This document shows, one piece after another, positions 16,276-26,483 of a stretch of DNA of 33,988 bases. The position numbers and the translations under genes were made by a program. The notes under the pieces are model-generated. The model did no database searches and had not been told where the DNA came from. It worked only from the letters and a program-made list of their open reading frames with translations. Within the stretch, counting starts at the first letter, position 1, and every line of letters begins with the position of its first letter. Source of the DNA: an uncultured Clostridia bacterium (GTDB lineage Bacteria > Bacillota > Clostridia > Oscillospirales > Acutalibacteraceae); NCBI GenBank assembly GCA_947584595.1, contig CANPWP010000020.1, forward strand, positions 1-33,988. Direction: 5' to 3'.

Positions 16276-18706
16276 TAAAAATTTTGTTGTCGGAGTTGCA
16301 GTTGAAAAGACTGTTACTTCCTTCGATAAAATTTTTGACTATAAAGTTCCCGAAACTTTAACGGATAAAAATATACAACCCGGCTGTCGGGTGCTTGTTC
16401 CCTTTGGAAGAGCAGGCAAAAAAAGACAGGGCATAGTTGTATATTTAAAAGAAGATAATAACGAAGATTTAAAAGAAATATCAAAACTTCTTGATGAATC
16501 TCCTGTTGTAACAAAAGAAATGCTTGAAACTGCCGAATTTATAAAAAATCATTATTTTTGTACTTTTTACGACGCAGTTAAAGCAATGCTTCCTGCCGGA
16601 ATAAATTATAAAATTACAAATCTTTTTTCAGCCGTAAAAGATAATAAAGTTCCGCTTACTATTTATGAACAACAGCTTTATGACTATCTTTTAAAATCAA
16701 AACAGCAGATAAAGGAAGATAAAATTTATGAGCTTTTTGATTTTGCAGATGAAGAACTGCTTAAGGAACTCACTTCAAAAGGCGTAATCAGAAAAAGCGA
16801 ACAAGCGTTCAGGAAAGTCGGAGACGCCGCTATGAAAATGGCGGCACTTAATGAAGAAATTGATTTTACAAATGTTAAATTAACACCCAAACAGAAGAAT
16901 GTAATAGATATTTTGCAAACTGCGGGAAGTGTATCGGTAAAGGAGATTTGTTATTATACGGGAATAACATCATCAGTTATTGATGCATTGGTTAAGAAAA
17001 ACTATGTTTTTTATTATGAGGACGAAGTTTTCAGAACTCCGAAAACAGAAATAACAGAAGCGCCTGCACCTTTAACACTTACAGATGAACAAAATATTGC
17101 CTTTAAAAAAATATACGGAAGATTTAAAGAAAATAAACCCTCTGTATCATTGCTTTACGGAGTTACAGGTTCAGGAAAGACCTCAGTTTTTCTTAAACTG
17201 ATTGAAAAGATTTTGGAGGAAGATAGGGGCATAATAGTAATGGTGCCCGAAATTTCTCTTACGCCACAGTTTATAAATATATTTTCAGCAAGATTCGGCA
17301 AAAAGGTAGCAGTTTTTCACAGCGGATTGTCCTTTGGCGAACGACTTGATGAATATAAACGTGTAAAAAACGGAGACGCTAAAATTGCAATAGGTACAAG
17401 AAGTGCAGTTTTTGCACCATTTAAAAATATCGGACTTATTATAATGGACGAAGAGCAGGAAAGCACCTATAAATCGGAGTCAACTCCGAGATACCACGCA
17501 AGAGAGGTTGCAAAGTTTCGTATAACAAAGCATAATGCATTGCTTCTTTTAAGTTCCGCAACCCCTAGCGTAGAAAGCTTTTATAATGCCTTAAACGGCA
17601 GATACAGCCTTTCTGTGCTTAACAACCGTTACGGAGGCGCAGTACTTCCAAAAGTAGTAATTACTGATATGAATTTGGAAGCACAAGAGGGAAATTTAAC
17701 CGGATTTTCTTCCTTTTTGCTTGAAAACCTTAAATATAATATAGAACACGAAAAACAGTCAATTTTGCTTTTAAACCGCAGGGGACATAATGTTTATGTG
17801 TCCTGTCCTCATTGTCAGGAGGCGGTGAGCTGTCCAAATTGTTCAATCACAATGACGTATCATAGTGCAAATCACCGTCTTATGTGTCACTACTGCGGAT
17901 ATTCAATTCCTTTTACAGACGAATGTCCAGTCTGTCACGGAAAAGGGCTTAAAATGTCAGGAGCAGGAACACAAAAAGCAGAGGAAGAACTTGAGAGGCT
18001 TTTGCCTGATGCAAGAATTTTGCGGCTTGATACAGATTCAACTATGAAAAGGTATTCACATCAAAAAAAGCTTTCCGCATTTGCAAACGGTGATTACGAT
18101 ATTTTAATAGGAACGCAAATGGTAGCAAAGGGACTTGATTTTCCTAATGTTACTCTTGTAGGCGTTTTAAATGCAGACCAAATGCTTTATGCTGATGATT
18201 ACAGAAGCTATGAGAGAACTTTTTCTCTTTTAACGCAAGTAGTGGGCAGAAGCGGACGGGGCAGAGATAAAGGTTTGGCAGTAATTCAAACCTTTACTCC
18301 CGAAAACAATATTATTGCAATGGCGGCAAAGCAGGACTATAAAAAGTTTTATAACGGAGAAATTTCCATAAGAAAAGCAATGCTTTATCCTCCCTTTGCA
18401 GATATTTGTATGGTTGGTTTTGTAGGAAATAATCAGGTAAAAACTTTAAAGGCCTCAAAATCCTTTCTTGATTTTCTTATTAGTATTGCAAAGGGCAATT
18501 ATAATAATATACCATTAAGAATTTTAGGTCCGTCTCCTGCAAATGTTTTAATGGTAAGCAATAAATTCAGATATAAATTAATAATAAAATGCAGGAATAA
18601 CTCAACTTTCAGAAATATGTTAAATACGGCACTTGTTGAGTTTGAAAAGAAAAGAGAATTTAAAGAAGTAACAGTTTATGCAGATATGAATACATTGTCA
18701 TTGTAA
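16265..18706 (+). CDS. priA: Primosomal protein N', replication-restart helicase
   Basis: 813 aa, 3'-5' helicase that reloads the replisome at collapsed forks. The N-terminal DNA-binding domain (1-110) includes KIFDYKVPE. Walker A GVTGSGKTS is at 299-307 and Walker B MDEEQ at 394-398, where many homologues have DEEH. Eight zinc-binding Cys are at 514, 517, 523, 526, 541, 544, 554 and 557. Helicase motifs V and VI (GTQMVAKGLDFPNV, QVVGRSGRG) follow. Complete and likely functional. Confidence 0.97.
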   Translation: MTNNKNFVVGVAVEKTVTSFDKIFDYKVPETLTDKNIQPGCRVLVPFGRAGKKRQGIVVYLKEDNNEDLKEISKLLDESPVVTKEMLETAEFIKNHYFCTFYDAVKAMLPAGINYKITNLFSAVKDNKVPLTIYEQQLYDYLLKSKQQIKEDKIYELFDFADEELLKELTSKGVIRKSEQAFRKVGDAAMKMAALNEEIDFTNVKLTPKQKNVIDILQTAGSVSVKEICYYTGITSSVIDALVKKNYVFYYEDEVFRTPKTEITEAPAPLTLTDEQNIAFKKIYGRFKENKPSVSLLYGVTGSGKTSVFLKLIEKILEEDRGIIVMVPEISLTPQFINIFSARFGKKVAVFHSGLSFGERLDEYKRVKNGDAKIAIGTRSAVFAPFKNIGLIIMDEEQESTYKSESTPRYHAREVAKFRITKHNALLLLSSATPSVESFYNALNGRYSLSVLNNRYGGAVLPKVVITDMNLEAQEGNLTGFSSFLLENLKYNIEHEKQSILLLNRRGHNVYVSCPHCQEAVSCPNCSITMTYHSANHRLMCHYCGYSIPFTDECPVCHGKGLKMSGAGTQKAEEELERLLPDARILRLDTDSTMKRYSHQKKLSAFANGDYDILIGTQMVAKGLDFPNVTLVGVLNADQMLYADDYRSYERTFSLLTQVVGRSGRGRDKGLAVIQTFTPENNIIAMAAKQDYKKFYNGEISIRKAMLYPPFADICMVGFVGNNQVKTLKASKSFLDFLISIAKGNYNNIPLRILGPSPANVLMVSNKFRYKLIIKCRNNSTFRNMLNTALVEFEKKREFKEVTVYADMNTLSL

Positions 18707-18747
18707 TAATTATTGTTGATACCAATTAAGTGGATTTGGAGGAAGCT

Positions 18748-19242
18748 ATGGCTATAAGACAAATAGTAACAGAGGGCGATGATGTCCTTACAAAAAAATG
18801 CAGAGAGGTTGTAAAATTTGACGACCGTCTTGCAATGATTTTAGACGATATGAAAGAAACCCTTGCTCTTGCAGAGGGTGTAGGACTTGCCGCACCCCAG
18901 ATTGGCATTTTAAGAAGAATAGTAGTTATTGATATAGGAGAAGGCGCAATAGAACTTATAAATCCCGTAATTATTGAACAGTCGGGTGAGCAGGAAGGGT
19001 TGGAAGGCTGTCTTTCATGTCCTGGAGAATGGGGAATTACGAGACGTCCAATGAATGTAACAGTTAAAGCTCAGGACAGGCACGGCAAAGAATTTACAAT
19101 AAGCGGAGAAGGTCTGCTTGCAAAAGCATTCTGCCACGAACTTGATCACCTTGAGGGCATTTTATATAAACAAATTGCAATAAGAATGGTATGCCCCGAA
19201 GAGCTTGAAGAACTTGAAACGAATGAAGATTCAGAAAAATAA
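18748..19242 (+). CDS. def: Peptide deformylase
   Basis: 164 aa metalloenzyme removing the N-formyl group from new proteins. All three motifs are present: GVGLAAPQ (44-51), EGCLS (86-90, metal ligand Cys88) and HELDH (130-134). Start ATG 18748 has GGAGG upstream; an upstream GTG at 18730 is not needed. Partner of fmt downstream. Confidence 0.97.
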   Translation: MAIRQIVTEGDDVLTKKCREVVKFDDRLAMILDDMKETLALAEGVGLAAPQIGILRRIVVIDIGEGAIELINPVIIEQSGEQEGLEGCLSCPGEWGITRRPMNVTVKAQDRHGKEFTISGEGLLAKAFCHELDHLEGILYKQIAIRMVCPEELEELETNEDSEK

Positions 19243-19319
19243 GAATAATAATTTTTAAAATTTGTAAAGGAGGATTCAATATCCGCCAAAAAAGATAAAA
19301 TATTTTCTAAAATTTGTAG

Positions 19320-19388
19320 GGGCGACCTTGCGGTCGCCCGCAAATAAAAACTATAGTTGAGTCTTTCGGACAACCGTAAGGGTTGTCC
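19320..19388. repeat. Two GC-rich hairpins between def and fmt
   Basis: GGGCGACC-ttgc-GGTCGCCC (19320-19339) and GGACAACC-gtaag-GGTTGTCC (19368-19388), near-perfect stems without T tracts. The bases around them (GTAGGGGCGACC, CCCTACGG) look like a dispersed intergenic repeat found in many Clostridia. It is a different family from the GAGGGAG repeats. The remaining spacer to 19519 is AT-rich, with a TATAAT at 19495-19500 that may be a -10 box for fmt. Confidence 0.6.
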
Positions 19389-19519
19389 CTACGGTCTTTA
19401 AAAAATATTTTAATATAACTATTTAAATTAGTTTGTTTTTCAGGACTTCATCAATAGACTGACTTAATTTTCAGTAAAATTAAGTAAATTTAAGTATAAT
19501 ACCATAAAGAGGGATCAAT

Positions 19520-20437
19520 TTGAATATAATATTTATGGGAACACCTGATTTTGCAGTTCCGTCGTTAAAAAAACTGATAACATCCGAACATACCGTTCAG
19601 GCTGTTTTTACCCAGCCGGACAAGCCAAGGGGAAGAAAAATGATTTTAACTCCGCCTGAGGTAAAGGTGTGTGCTTTAGAAAACAGTATTAAGGTTTATC
19701 AGCCGAACACATTAAAAGACGGAGAGGCATTAGAAATTATAAAATCATATAATCCCGATGTAATTATAGTTGCGGCATACGGAAAAATACTTCCAAAAGA
19801 AATTTTAGATTACCCAAAATACGGCTGTATTAATATTCACGGTTCACTTCTTCCGAAATACAGAGGAGCCGCACCGATTCAGCGAGCAGTATTGAATGGA
19901 GAACAGGAAACAGGCGTTACCACAATGCAGATGGCTGAGGGTCTTGATACAGGGGATATACTTCTTGTATATAAAACCGAAATAATAGAAGATGAAACAT
20001 CAGGAGAGCTTTTTGACAGACTTGCCTTAGCAGGTGCGAATTTACTTCTTGATACCCTGAAAGAATTAGAAAACGGAGAGATAAAACCCCAAAAGCAGGA
20101 TGAAAGCAAAGCGTCATATGCTAAAATGATAGATAAATCAATGTGTCCCATCAATTTTTCAAATTCCGCACAGACTGTTCATAATCAGGTAAGAGGACTA
20201 AAACCATGGCCTGTTGCAACAGCAATTATAAATAATAAAAAGATTAAAATTCATAAAGCAAGAATTTCCCCTCTGAGCGGAGAACCGGGAGAAGTAGTAT
20301 CGTTAAATCCCTTTACAGTCGCCTGCGGTGAGAATTCCGTTGAAATTTTAGAGTTACAGCCTGAGGGAAAAAAAGTGATGGACTCAAAAGCATATCTTGC
20401 GGGCAATAAAGTTAATATTGGTGATAAATTCAGCTAA
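19520..20437 (+). CDS. fmt: Methionyl-tRNA formyltransferase
   Basis: 305 aa. Formylates Met-tRNA for initiation. MNIIFMGTPDFAVPSL at the N-terminus and INIHGSLLPKYRGAAPIQ (about 105-121) are the folate-binding and catalytic signatures; GLDTGDILL follows. The C-terminal anticodon-arm domain (VRGLKPWPVA) is present. Start TTG 19520 with GAGGGATC upstream; no ATG fits. Confidence 0.96.
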   Translation: MNIIFMGTPDFAVPSLKKLITSEHTVQAVFTQPDKPRGRKMILTPPEVKVCALENSIKVYQPNTLKDGEALEIIKSYNPDVIIVAAYGKILPKEILDYPKYGCINIHGSLLPKYRGAAPIQRAVLNGEQETGVTTMQMAEGLDTGDILLVYKTEIIEDETSGELFDRLALAGANLLLDTLKELENGEIKPQKQDESKASYAKMIDKSMCPINFSNSAQTVHNQVRGLKPWPVATAIINNKKIKIHKARISPLSGEPGEVVSLNPFTVACGENSVEILELQPEGKKVMDSKAYLAGNKVNIGDKFS

Positions 20438-20451
20438 AGGAGATATTTTAA

Positions 20452-21156
20452 ATGTTCGGTTATTTATATTATTATAACTGGTCATATTTGGTATTTATGA
20501 TTCCTTGTATTATTATAAGCTTAATATGCCAGATAAAAGTACAGTCAGCGTACTCAAAATATTCAAAGATACAAAACAGCCGTCATATGACGGGAGCTCA
20601 GGCGGCACAGCATGTTTTAATGAGCAACGGTGTCACAAATGTAAGAATAGAGCAGGTAAGAGGAAAACTTACCGACCATTTTGACCCCAGAACTAATGTT
20701 ATAAGACTTTCCGAGGGCGTTTATAATTCTGCAACTGTTGCGGCGGTAGGAATTGCCGCTCATGAAGCAGGTCACGCCGTTCAGCACGCACAAAACTATC
20801 TTCCTAATAAAATCAGATCGGCAATTTTACCTGTTGCAAATATAGGTTCAAAATTAAGCTGGATATTTATAATAATCGGACTTCTTATGCCAAATTATGG
20901 AAATCTTATGCTCGATATAGGTATTGTATTTTTTGCGGCGTCAGTCCTTTTTACAGTAGCGACCCTGCCGGTTGAGTTTAATGCCTCAGCAAGAGCGTTA
21001 AGATGTATTAGAGAGACAAATATTATGCAGGATGATGAATATGTCGGTGCAAGGTCAGTATTAAGAGCTGCCGCAATGACATATGTAGCCGCAGCACTTA
21101 CTGCAATTTTACAGCTTTTGCGTCTTATATTAATTGCAGGCAGCAGGCGGAGATAA
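20452..21156 (+). CDS. YugP-type membrane zinc metallopeptidase
   Basis: 234 aa. Membrane helix near 9-27, zinc motif HEAGH (104-108), helices at about 124-160 and 215-231, and PVEFNASARAL, typical of the Zn_peptidase_2 (YugP) family. Substrate unknown. A GGAG site precedes ATG 20452. It is embedded in the fmt-rsmB operon, a common location. Confidence 0.9.
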   Translation: MFGYLYYYNWSYLVFMIPCIIISLICQIKVQSAYSKYSKIQNSRHMTGAQAAQHVLMSNGVTNVRIEQVRGKLTDHFDPRTNVIRLSEGVYNSATVAAVGIAAHEAGHAVQHAQNYLPNKIRSAILPVANIGSKLSWIFIIIGLLMPNYGNLMLDIGIVFFAASVLFTVATLPVEFNASARALRCIRETNIMQDDEYVGARSVLRAAAMTYVAAALTAILQLLRLILIAGSRRR

Positions 21157-21158
21157 AT

Positions 21159-22529
21159 ATGCCGAACAGCATTTCAAATAATAACTCAAACAATACTCCA
21201 AACCCCAGAAATATTGCATTTAAAATACTTTTAAAAATAGAAACCGATAATTCTTATTCATCTATTTTGCTTCAAAATTCATTAAAAGAAAATAAACTGT
21301 CGAAATTAGATGCCTCATTTGTATCTGCAATAGTTTATGGTGTAATTGAAAGGCAGATTACACTTGATTATATTTTAAAGCAGTATTCCAAAATTCCTTT
21401 AAGAAAAATTGAAAAGAAAACTCTTGTTATTTTGAGAATGGGATTGTACCAGATTTTATATATGGATAAAGTTCCTGATTCTGCCGCTGTAAACGAAAGC
21501 GTAAAGCTTGCAAAGAAACAGCATTTAGTCCAGTCGTCAGGTTTTATAAATGGAATTTTAAGAAGCTTTTTAAGGGCAGACAAAGAATATAAATTACCTG
21601 ATGTTAATTATAAAAGTCTTTATTTATCCGTTTTGTACTCTTGCCCTGAAGAAATTATTTCTATGTGGCTTGAAAGCTACGGAGAAGAAAACACAAAGGG
21701 CATACTTAGAAGTCTTTTTAATCGTCCGCCCTTATATGCAAGAGTAAACACGCTTAAAATATCAACTGATGATTTAATTAAAATATTAAAGGAAAGCGGT
21801 ATAAAGGCAGAAAAAACAGATATTTTAAACACTGCTTTGCTTATTAAAAATACAGGTTCAATAGATAAAATCAAGGCATTCCAGAACGGATTTTTTTATA
21901 TTCAGGATTTATCTTCGCAAATTTGTGTTGAATTAATATCTGCAAAACCTCATCATCTGGTTATGGATGTTTGCTCCGCACCCGGCGGAAAATCAACAGG
22001 CTGTGCAATAAATATGCAAAATAAAGGTAAAGTTTATGCTTATGATATGTATGAACATAAGGTTAAACTTATAAATTCCTCTTTAAAAAGACTTGGGATA
22101 AATATAGTAAACTCCTCAGTAAGGGATGCTCAGAAGGACAATCGGGATTTACCCTTGATGGACAGAGTTCTCTGTGATGTTCCGTGCAGCGGACTTGGAA
22201 TACTTAGAAGAAAGCCTGAAATCAGGTATAAAAAGGACATTCTTGATAATACTCTGCCTGAAATTCAATATGAAATTTTAAAAAATAATTCCCGTTATGT
22301 ATCTTTCGGCGGATTGCTGATTTATTCGACCTGTACTTTAAATCCTAAAGAAAACAGAGAAGTAGCCGACAGATTTTTACACGAAAACAAGGATTTTGAG
22401 CCTTATAATATAAAAATGTCAGATAAAATAAAAAGAGGAATAAATGAACCTGAGAATCAGCTTACTTTGTTTCCTCATATAAATAATACAGACGGATTTT
22501 TCATTTCTGTTTTCAGAAAGCGTGGTTAA
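21159..22529 (+). CDS. rsmB: 16S rRNA m5C967 methyltransferase
   Basis: 456 aa. An N-terminal NusB-like domain (about 15-145) precedes a Rossmann methyltransferase with the SAM site VCSAPGGKST. The two catalytic cysteines are in DVPCSGLGILRRKPEI and YSTCTLNPKENREV. Starts 2 bases after the peptidase gene. Confidence 0.95.
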   Translation: MPNSISNNNSNNTPNPRNIAFKILLKIETDNSYSSILLQNSLKENKLSKLDASFVSAIVYGVIERQITLDYILKQYSKIPLRKIEKKTLVILRMGLYQILYMDKVPDSAAVNESVKLAKKQHLVQSSGFINGILRSFLRADKEYKLPDVNYKSLYLSVLYSCPEEIISMWLESYGEENTKGILRSLFNRPPLYARVNTLKISTDDLIKILKESGIKAEKTDILNTALLIKNTGSIDKIKAFQNGFFYIQDLSSQICVELISAKPHHLVMDVCSAPGGKSTGCAINMQNKGKVYAYDMYEHKVKLINSSLKRLGINIVNSSVRDAQKDNRDLPLMDRVLCDVPCSGLGILRRKPEIRYKKDILDNTLPEIQYEILKNNSRYVSFGGLLIYSTCTLNPKENREVADRFLHENKDFEPYNIKMSDKIKRGINEPENQLTLFPHINNTDGFFISVFRKRG

Positions 22530-22532
22530 ATT

Positions 22533-23570
22533 TTGCTAAAAGATATTAAATCTTTCACTTATAATGAGCTTGAAAATTTAATAGTAACAGCAGGATTTCA
22601 GAAGTTCAGGGCAAAGCAGGTTTTGCTTTGGCTGAAAAAAGGAGTTACGTCTTTTGAAGAAATGAATAATCTTCCCAAAGAAATTCGTGAATTTTTAAAA
22701 ATAAGTAGTTACATTTCTGTTGCAAATATTGAAAAAAAAATGATTTCAATGTATGATGATACGGTGAAGTACCTTTTTAAATTTCACGACGGAGAATATG
22801 TAGAGTCTGTTGTTATGAAATACATACACGGTTACACTATATGTGTATCAACGCAGGTCGGCTGTAAAATGGGCTGTACCTTTTGTGCAACAGGCAAAAG
22901 CGGTTATTCAAGAAATTTGACGCCGTCTGAAATAATCGCTCAGATTGAAGCGGCTCAAAAGGATTTGAATATAAGGATTTCAAATGTGGTTCTTATGGGA
23001 ATGGGAGAGCCTCTCGATAACTTTGAAAATGTCGTTAAATTTTTAAGACTTGTAAGCAGTGAAGACAATCTTAATATAGGATTAAGGCATATAACCGTAT
23101 CAACCTGCGGAATTGTGCCGAAAATCTATGAGTTTGCTGATTTAAACCTTCCCGTAACATTATCAGTTTCACTTCACGCACCGAATGATGAAATTCGTTC
23201 AAAAACAATGCCGATCAACAAAAAATATAATATTAGTCAGTTGATCGAGGCTTGTATATATTATTTCAATACAACAAAAAGACGTGTTTCATTTGAATAT
23301 GCAATGATTGAAAATGTTAATGATTTAGATGATAATGCAAAAGAGCTTGCAAATTTGCTGTCAGTTTTGCCTTGTCATGTGAATTTGATACCTGTAAATG
23401 CAGTAAAAGGGACGCATTATAAAAAAAGCTCTAAGGCAAGACAAAAGGCTTTTGTAGAGATTTTATCAAGAAAAGGAATAAAAGCTACAGTAAGAAGAAC
23501 TTTAGGAAGTGATATAAACGCTTCCTGCGGTCAGCTTAAGAGAAATTATGAAGATAAAGGAGGTAAATAA
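22533..23570 (+). CDS. rlmN: Dual-specificity 23S rRNA/tRNA adenine-C2 methyltransferase
   Basis: 345 aa radical SAM enzyme making m2A2503 in 23S rRNA and m2A37 in some tRNAs. The Fe-S cluster motif CKMGCTFC is at Cys111, 115 and 118, and the conserved C-terminal Cys in SDINASCGQL is present. Start TTG 22533 with only a weak site, 3 bases after rsmB, so translation is probably coupled. Confidence 0.96.
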   Translation: MLKDIKSFTYNELENLIVTAGFQKFRAKQVLLWLKKGVTSFEEMNNLPKEIREFLKISSYISVANIEKKMISMYDDTVKYLFKFHDGEYVESVVMKYIHGYTICVSTQVGCKMGCTFCATGKSGYSRNLTPSEIIAQIEAAQKDLNIRISNVVLMGMGEPLDNFENVVKFLRLVSSEDNLNIGLRHITVSTCGIVPKIYEFADLNLPVTLSVSLHAPNDEIRSKTMPINKKYNISQLIEACIYYFNTTKRRVSFEYAMIENVNDLDDNAKELANLLSVLPCHVNLIPVNAVKGTHYKKSSKARQKAFVEILSRKGIKATVRRTLGSDINASCGQLKRNYEDKGGK

Positions 23571-23571
23571 C

Positions 23572-24297
23572 TTGGAAGTTTTATGTAAAAGTGATGTAGG
23601 TTTGGTAAGAGAACAAAATCAGGATGACTGCCGCTTCGGAGTTATTTCCCCAAGTTGTGTGTGGGCTGTTGTGTGCGACGGTATGGGCGGAGCGCAGGGC
23701 GGAAATATAGCCAGTGCTACTGCTGTTGAATATATAAAGTCGCAGGTAGAACAGCTTTATAACGAAGATCTTACAAAAGAAGAGCTTGGAAATTTAATGG
23801 CAGAAATAGTTGTCAATGCAAATTTAAAGGTTTTTGAGCTTGCATCCTCAGACAGTGAATTAGCAGGAATGGGAACGACTTGTGAGTTTGTATTTGTAAA
23901 GGATACAACGGTTCATATTGTTCATATAGGCGACAGCAGAACCTATGCTATAAGAGGGGGAAAAATCAAACAGCTTACAGAGGACCATTCCGTAGTAATG
24001 GAAATGGTAAAGAGGGGAGAGATCACCTCAGAACAGGCACAAAATCATCCGAACAAAAATTATATAACAAGAGCTTTAGGCGTAAAACCTGAGGTACACC
24101 TTGACTATATAGAAGCAAACTTTATTTACGGAGATGTGCTTTTAATATGTACTGACGGACTTTCCAACTGTGTTTCAACAGGAGATATGGTAAAAATTTG
24201 TCATGAAAACAGAGGAGAAAAGTTAACTGAAACATTAGTTGAAAGAGCAAAAGAAAACGGCGGTCACGATAACATCACCGTAACAGTAATTTATTAA
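23572..24297 (+). CDS. prpC: PP2C-type Ser/Thr protein phosphatase
   Basis: 241 aa, partner of PrkC. Metal-binding motifs are complete: REQNQDD, VCDGMGGAQGG, HIGDSRTY, LICTDGLSN and GGHDNIT. I start at TTG 23572, because AAAGGAGG lies 8 bases upstream, right at the rlmN end; an ATG at 23548 inside rlmN lacks a site. Dephosphorylates PrkC and its targets. Confidence 0.95.
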   Translation: MEVLCKSDVGLVREQNQDDCRFGVISPSCVWAVVCDGMGGAQGGNIASATAVEYIKSQVEQLYNEDLTKEELGNLMAEIVVNANLKVFELASSDSELAGMGTTCEFVFVKDTTVHIVHIGDSRTYAIRGGKIKQLTEDHSVVMEMVKRGEITSEQAQNHPNKNYITRALGVKPEVHLDYIEANFIYGDVLLICTDGLSNCVSTGDMVKICHENRGEKLTETLVERAKENGGHDNITVTVIY

Positions 24298-24312
24298 TAG
24301 GAGTGTTGAATT

Positions 24313-26463
24313 TTGGATAAGTACATCGGCAAAAAACTTGACGGACGTTATGAAATTCACGAACTCATAGGTGTTGGCGGTATGGCGAATGTATATCGCT
24401 GTACAGATACAATAGACGATAGAGAAGTTGCTGTAAAAATATTAAAGGATGAATACCTCAATAACGAGGAATTTATCAGACGTTTTAAAAATGAGTCAAA
24501 AGCAATTGCAATGCTTTCACATCCGAACATTGTAAAGGTTTATGACGTAAGCTTCGGTGATATGATTCAGTATATCGTAATGGAATATATTGACGGTATT
24601 ACCCTTAAAGAATATATTGAAATGCAGGGTGTGTTAAGTTGGAAAGAGGTAGTACATTTTACAACACAGATTTTAAAGGCTTTACAGCATGCCCATGAAA
24701 AAGGCATAGTACACCGTGATATTAAACCGCAAAATATTATGCTTCTTCAAAACGGCACTATTAAAGTAACAGACTTTGGTATTGCACGTTTTTCTGATAA
24801 GGCTACAAGGACAATGACAGAACAGGCTATCGGTTCTGTTCATTATATTGCACCCGAACAGGCAAGAGGAGCGTCAACTGACGGAAAATCAGATATTTAT
24901 TCGGTTGGCGTAATGCTGTATGAAATGCTTACAGGTAGATTGCCTTTTGAAGCCGACAGTGCAGTTTCCGTTGCTTTAATGCAGCTTCAATCAACACCTA
25001 CAATGCCAAGGGTCATAAATCCTGCTATACCTCAGGGCCTTGAACAGATAACAATGAAAGCAATGCAGAAAGATCCCGTTAATCGTTATCAGTCGGCAGT
25101 AGAGTTATTAACCGACCTTGAAAGATTCAGACTCAATCCAACGGTTACCTTTGATTATAACTATTTTGTTGATAATCAGCCTACAAGAGCCGTGGGAAAT
25201 TTAAGAGCAGCAAACAGAAGAACTCCAAGAGGTCAGGAAAGAAGAACGGCTGATAAATTAAAATCAAAAGAAAATTATAATGATAATTTTAGCAGGGAAA
25301 AACCTTTAGATGAATATACAGGTTCTATTGACAATTTTGAGGACGACGCAATCAAGACTCACAAACCTGCTTATTACGCAGTAAAAGGTGCATTGATATC
25401 GGCAGCTGCAGTATTCGTAATTTTTTTGCTTTTGTGTGTATTCAGAGCTTGCTCTACTGCACAGGTTGCAGATGTTGATGTTCCCGAATTTGTAGGAAAA
25501 ACAATTGTAGATGTTCAGGAAAATAATCCTAATAACTTTAATTTTGAAATAAAAACCGAGTATGATCAGTCACAGGAAATTGGCATAATACTTGAGCAGG
25601 ATCCTGAGGCAAATTCAATGAAAGTAAAGCAGGGTGCAACAATTTCATTGACTGTAAACGGAACTGATACAAATGTAACAGCACCGTTTGTATTAAACAA
25701 TTCTGAAGAAAATGCAATTGGTATAATCAAAGAAAAAAATCTTGTTCCGCAGATAATTCACATTGAAAACGAATTGACTCCTGAGGGGTATGTTGCAAAT
25801 GTATTCCCAAATGCAGGAACTCAGCTTACGATAGGGTCTACAATGTATGTGTATGTTGCAAGCGGAACTAATGATGAAAAGGTCATGGTACCGGATGTTA
25901 CAGGTCTTACTTTATCTGCCGCACAGGAAAAGCTGGAGGGACTGGGACTTACCGTTGATACAACTTATGATGAAGAAAGTAAAGAGCAGAGAGATACAAT
26001 TCTTACCCAGTCTCCTTTGCAGTACGGTAAGGTTACCATAGGCACAAAAATAAATCTTGTAGCAAGCGCAGGTAAAGAAGATAAAAAGAAAGTAACTATC
26101 TATGTTGATTTACCAAAAGACATTACCGGGGCGATAAATATGTCGGTGCTTGTTGACGGGGTTGTCAATACGACCTATTCAAAAAATATATATCCTGAAT
26201 ATTCAAGAACAACAACCTTAGAATTTGAGGGCAAAGGAACATCTAATATAGTTGTTCAGCTTGACGGCAATGTTTACAGGGAATATAATATTGACTATTC
26301 CACAGGAAATGTAGAAACAACAACCTATGATTATATTGCTCCCACAACAGAGCCAGTAAGCACTGAGTCTGAAACAACTGAACCCTATACAGAGAATCCG
26401 ATGAATAACCCGGGCTCTGAAACAGAAACTCCAACTGATGATACATCGTTATTATCCGAATAA
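24313..26463 (+). CDS. prkC: PASTA-domain Ser/Thr kinase
   Basis: 716 aa membrane kinase sensing muropeptides or lipid II, controlling growth and spore germination in relatives. The kinase (1-270) has GVGGMANVY, Lys42, HRD (134-136) and DFG (154-156), all intact. Then come a basic linker, a membrane helix (358-378) and three PASTA domains (about 388-455, 456-527, 528-597). A Thr/Glu-rich tail ends the protein. Start TTG 24313 with AGGAG upstream. It forms the canonical pair with prpC. Confidence 0.97.
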   Translation: MDKYIGKKLDGRYEIHELIGVGGMANVYRCTDTIDDREVAVKILKDEYLNNEEFIRRFKNESKAIAMLSHPNIVKVYDVSFGDMIQYIVMEYIDGITLKEYIEMQGVLSWKEVVHFTTQILKALQHAHEKGIVHRDIKPQNIMLLQNGTIKVTDFGIARFSDKATRTMTEQAIGSVHYIAPEQARGASTDGKSDIYSVGVMLYEMLTGRLPFEADSAVSVALMQLQSTPTMPRVINPAIPQGLEQITMKAMQKDPVNRYQSAVELLTDLERFRLNPTVTFDYNYFVDNQPTRAVGNLRAANRRTPRGQERRTADKLKSKENYNDNFSREKPLDEYTGSIDNFEDDAIKTHKPAYYAVKGALISAAAVFVIFLLLCVFRACSTAQVADVDVPEFVGKTIVDVQENNPNNFNFEIKTEYDQSQEIGIILEQDPEANSMKVKQGATISLTVNGTDTNVTAPFVLNNSEENAIGIIKEKNLVPQIIHIENELTPEGYVANVFPNAGTQLTIGSTMYVYVASGTNDEKVMVPDVTGLTLSAAQEKLEGLGLTVDTTYDEESKEQRDTILTQSPLQYGKVTIGTKINLVASAGKEDKKKVTIYVDLPKDITGAINMSVLVDGVVNTTYSKNIYPEYSRTTTLEFEGKGTSNIVVQLDGNVYREYNIDYSTGNVETTTYDYIAPTTEPVSTESETTEPYTENPMNNPGSETETPTDDTSLLSE

Positions 26464-26483
26464 TATTAATTGCGGAGAATTTT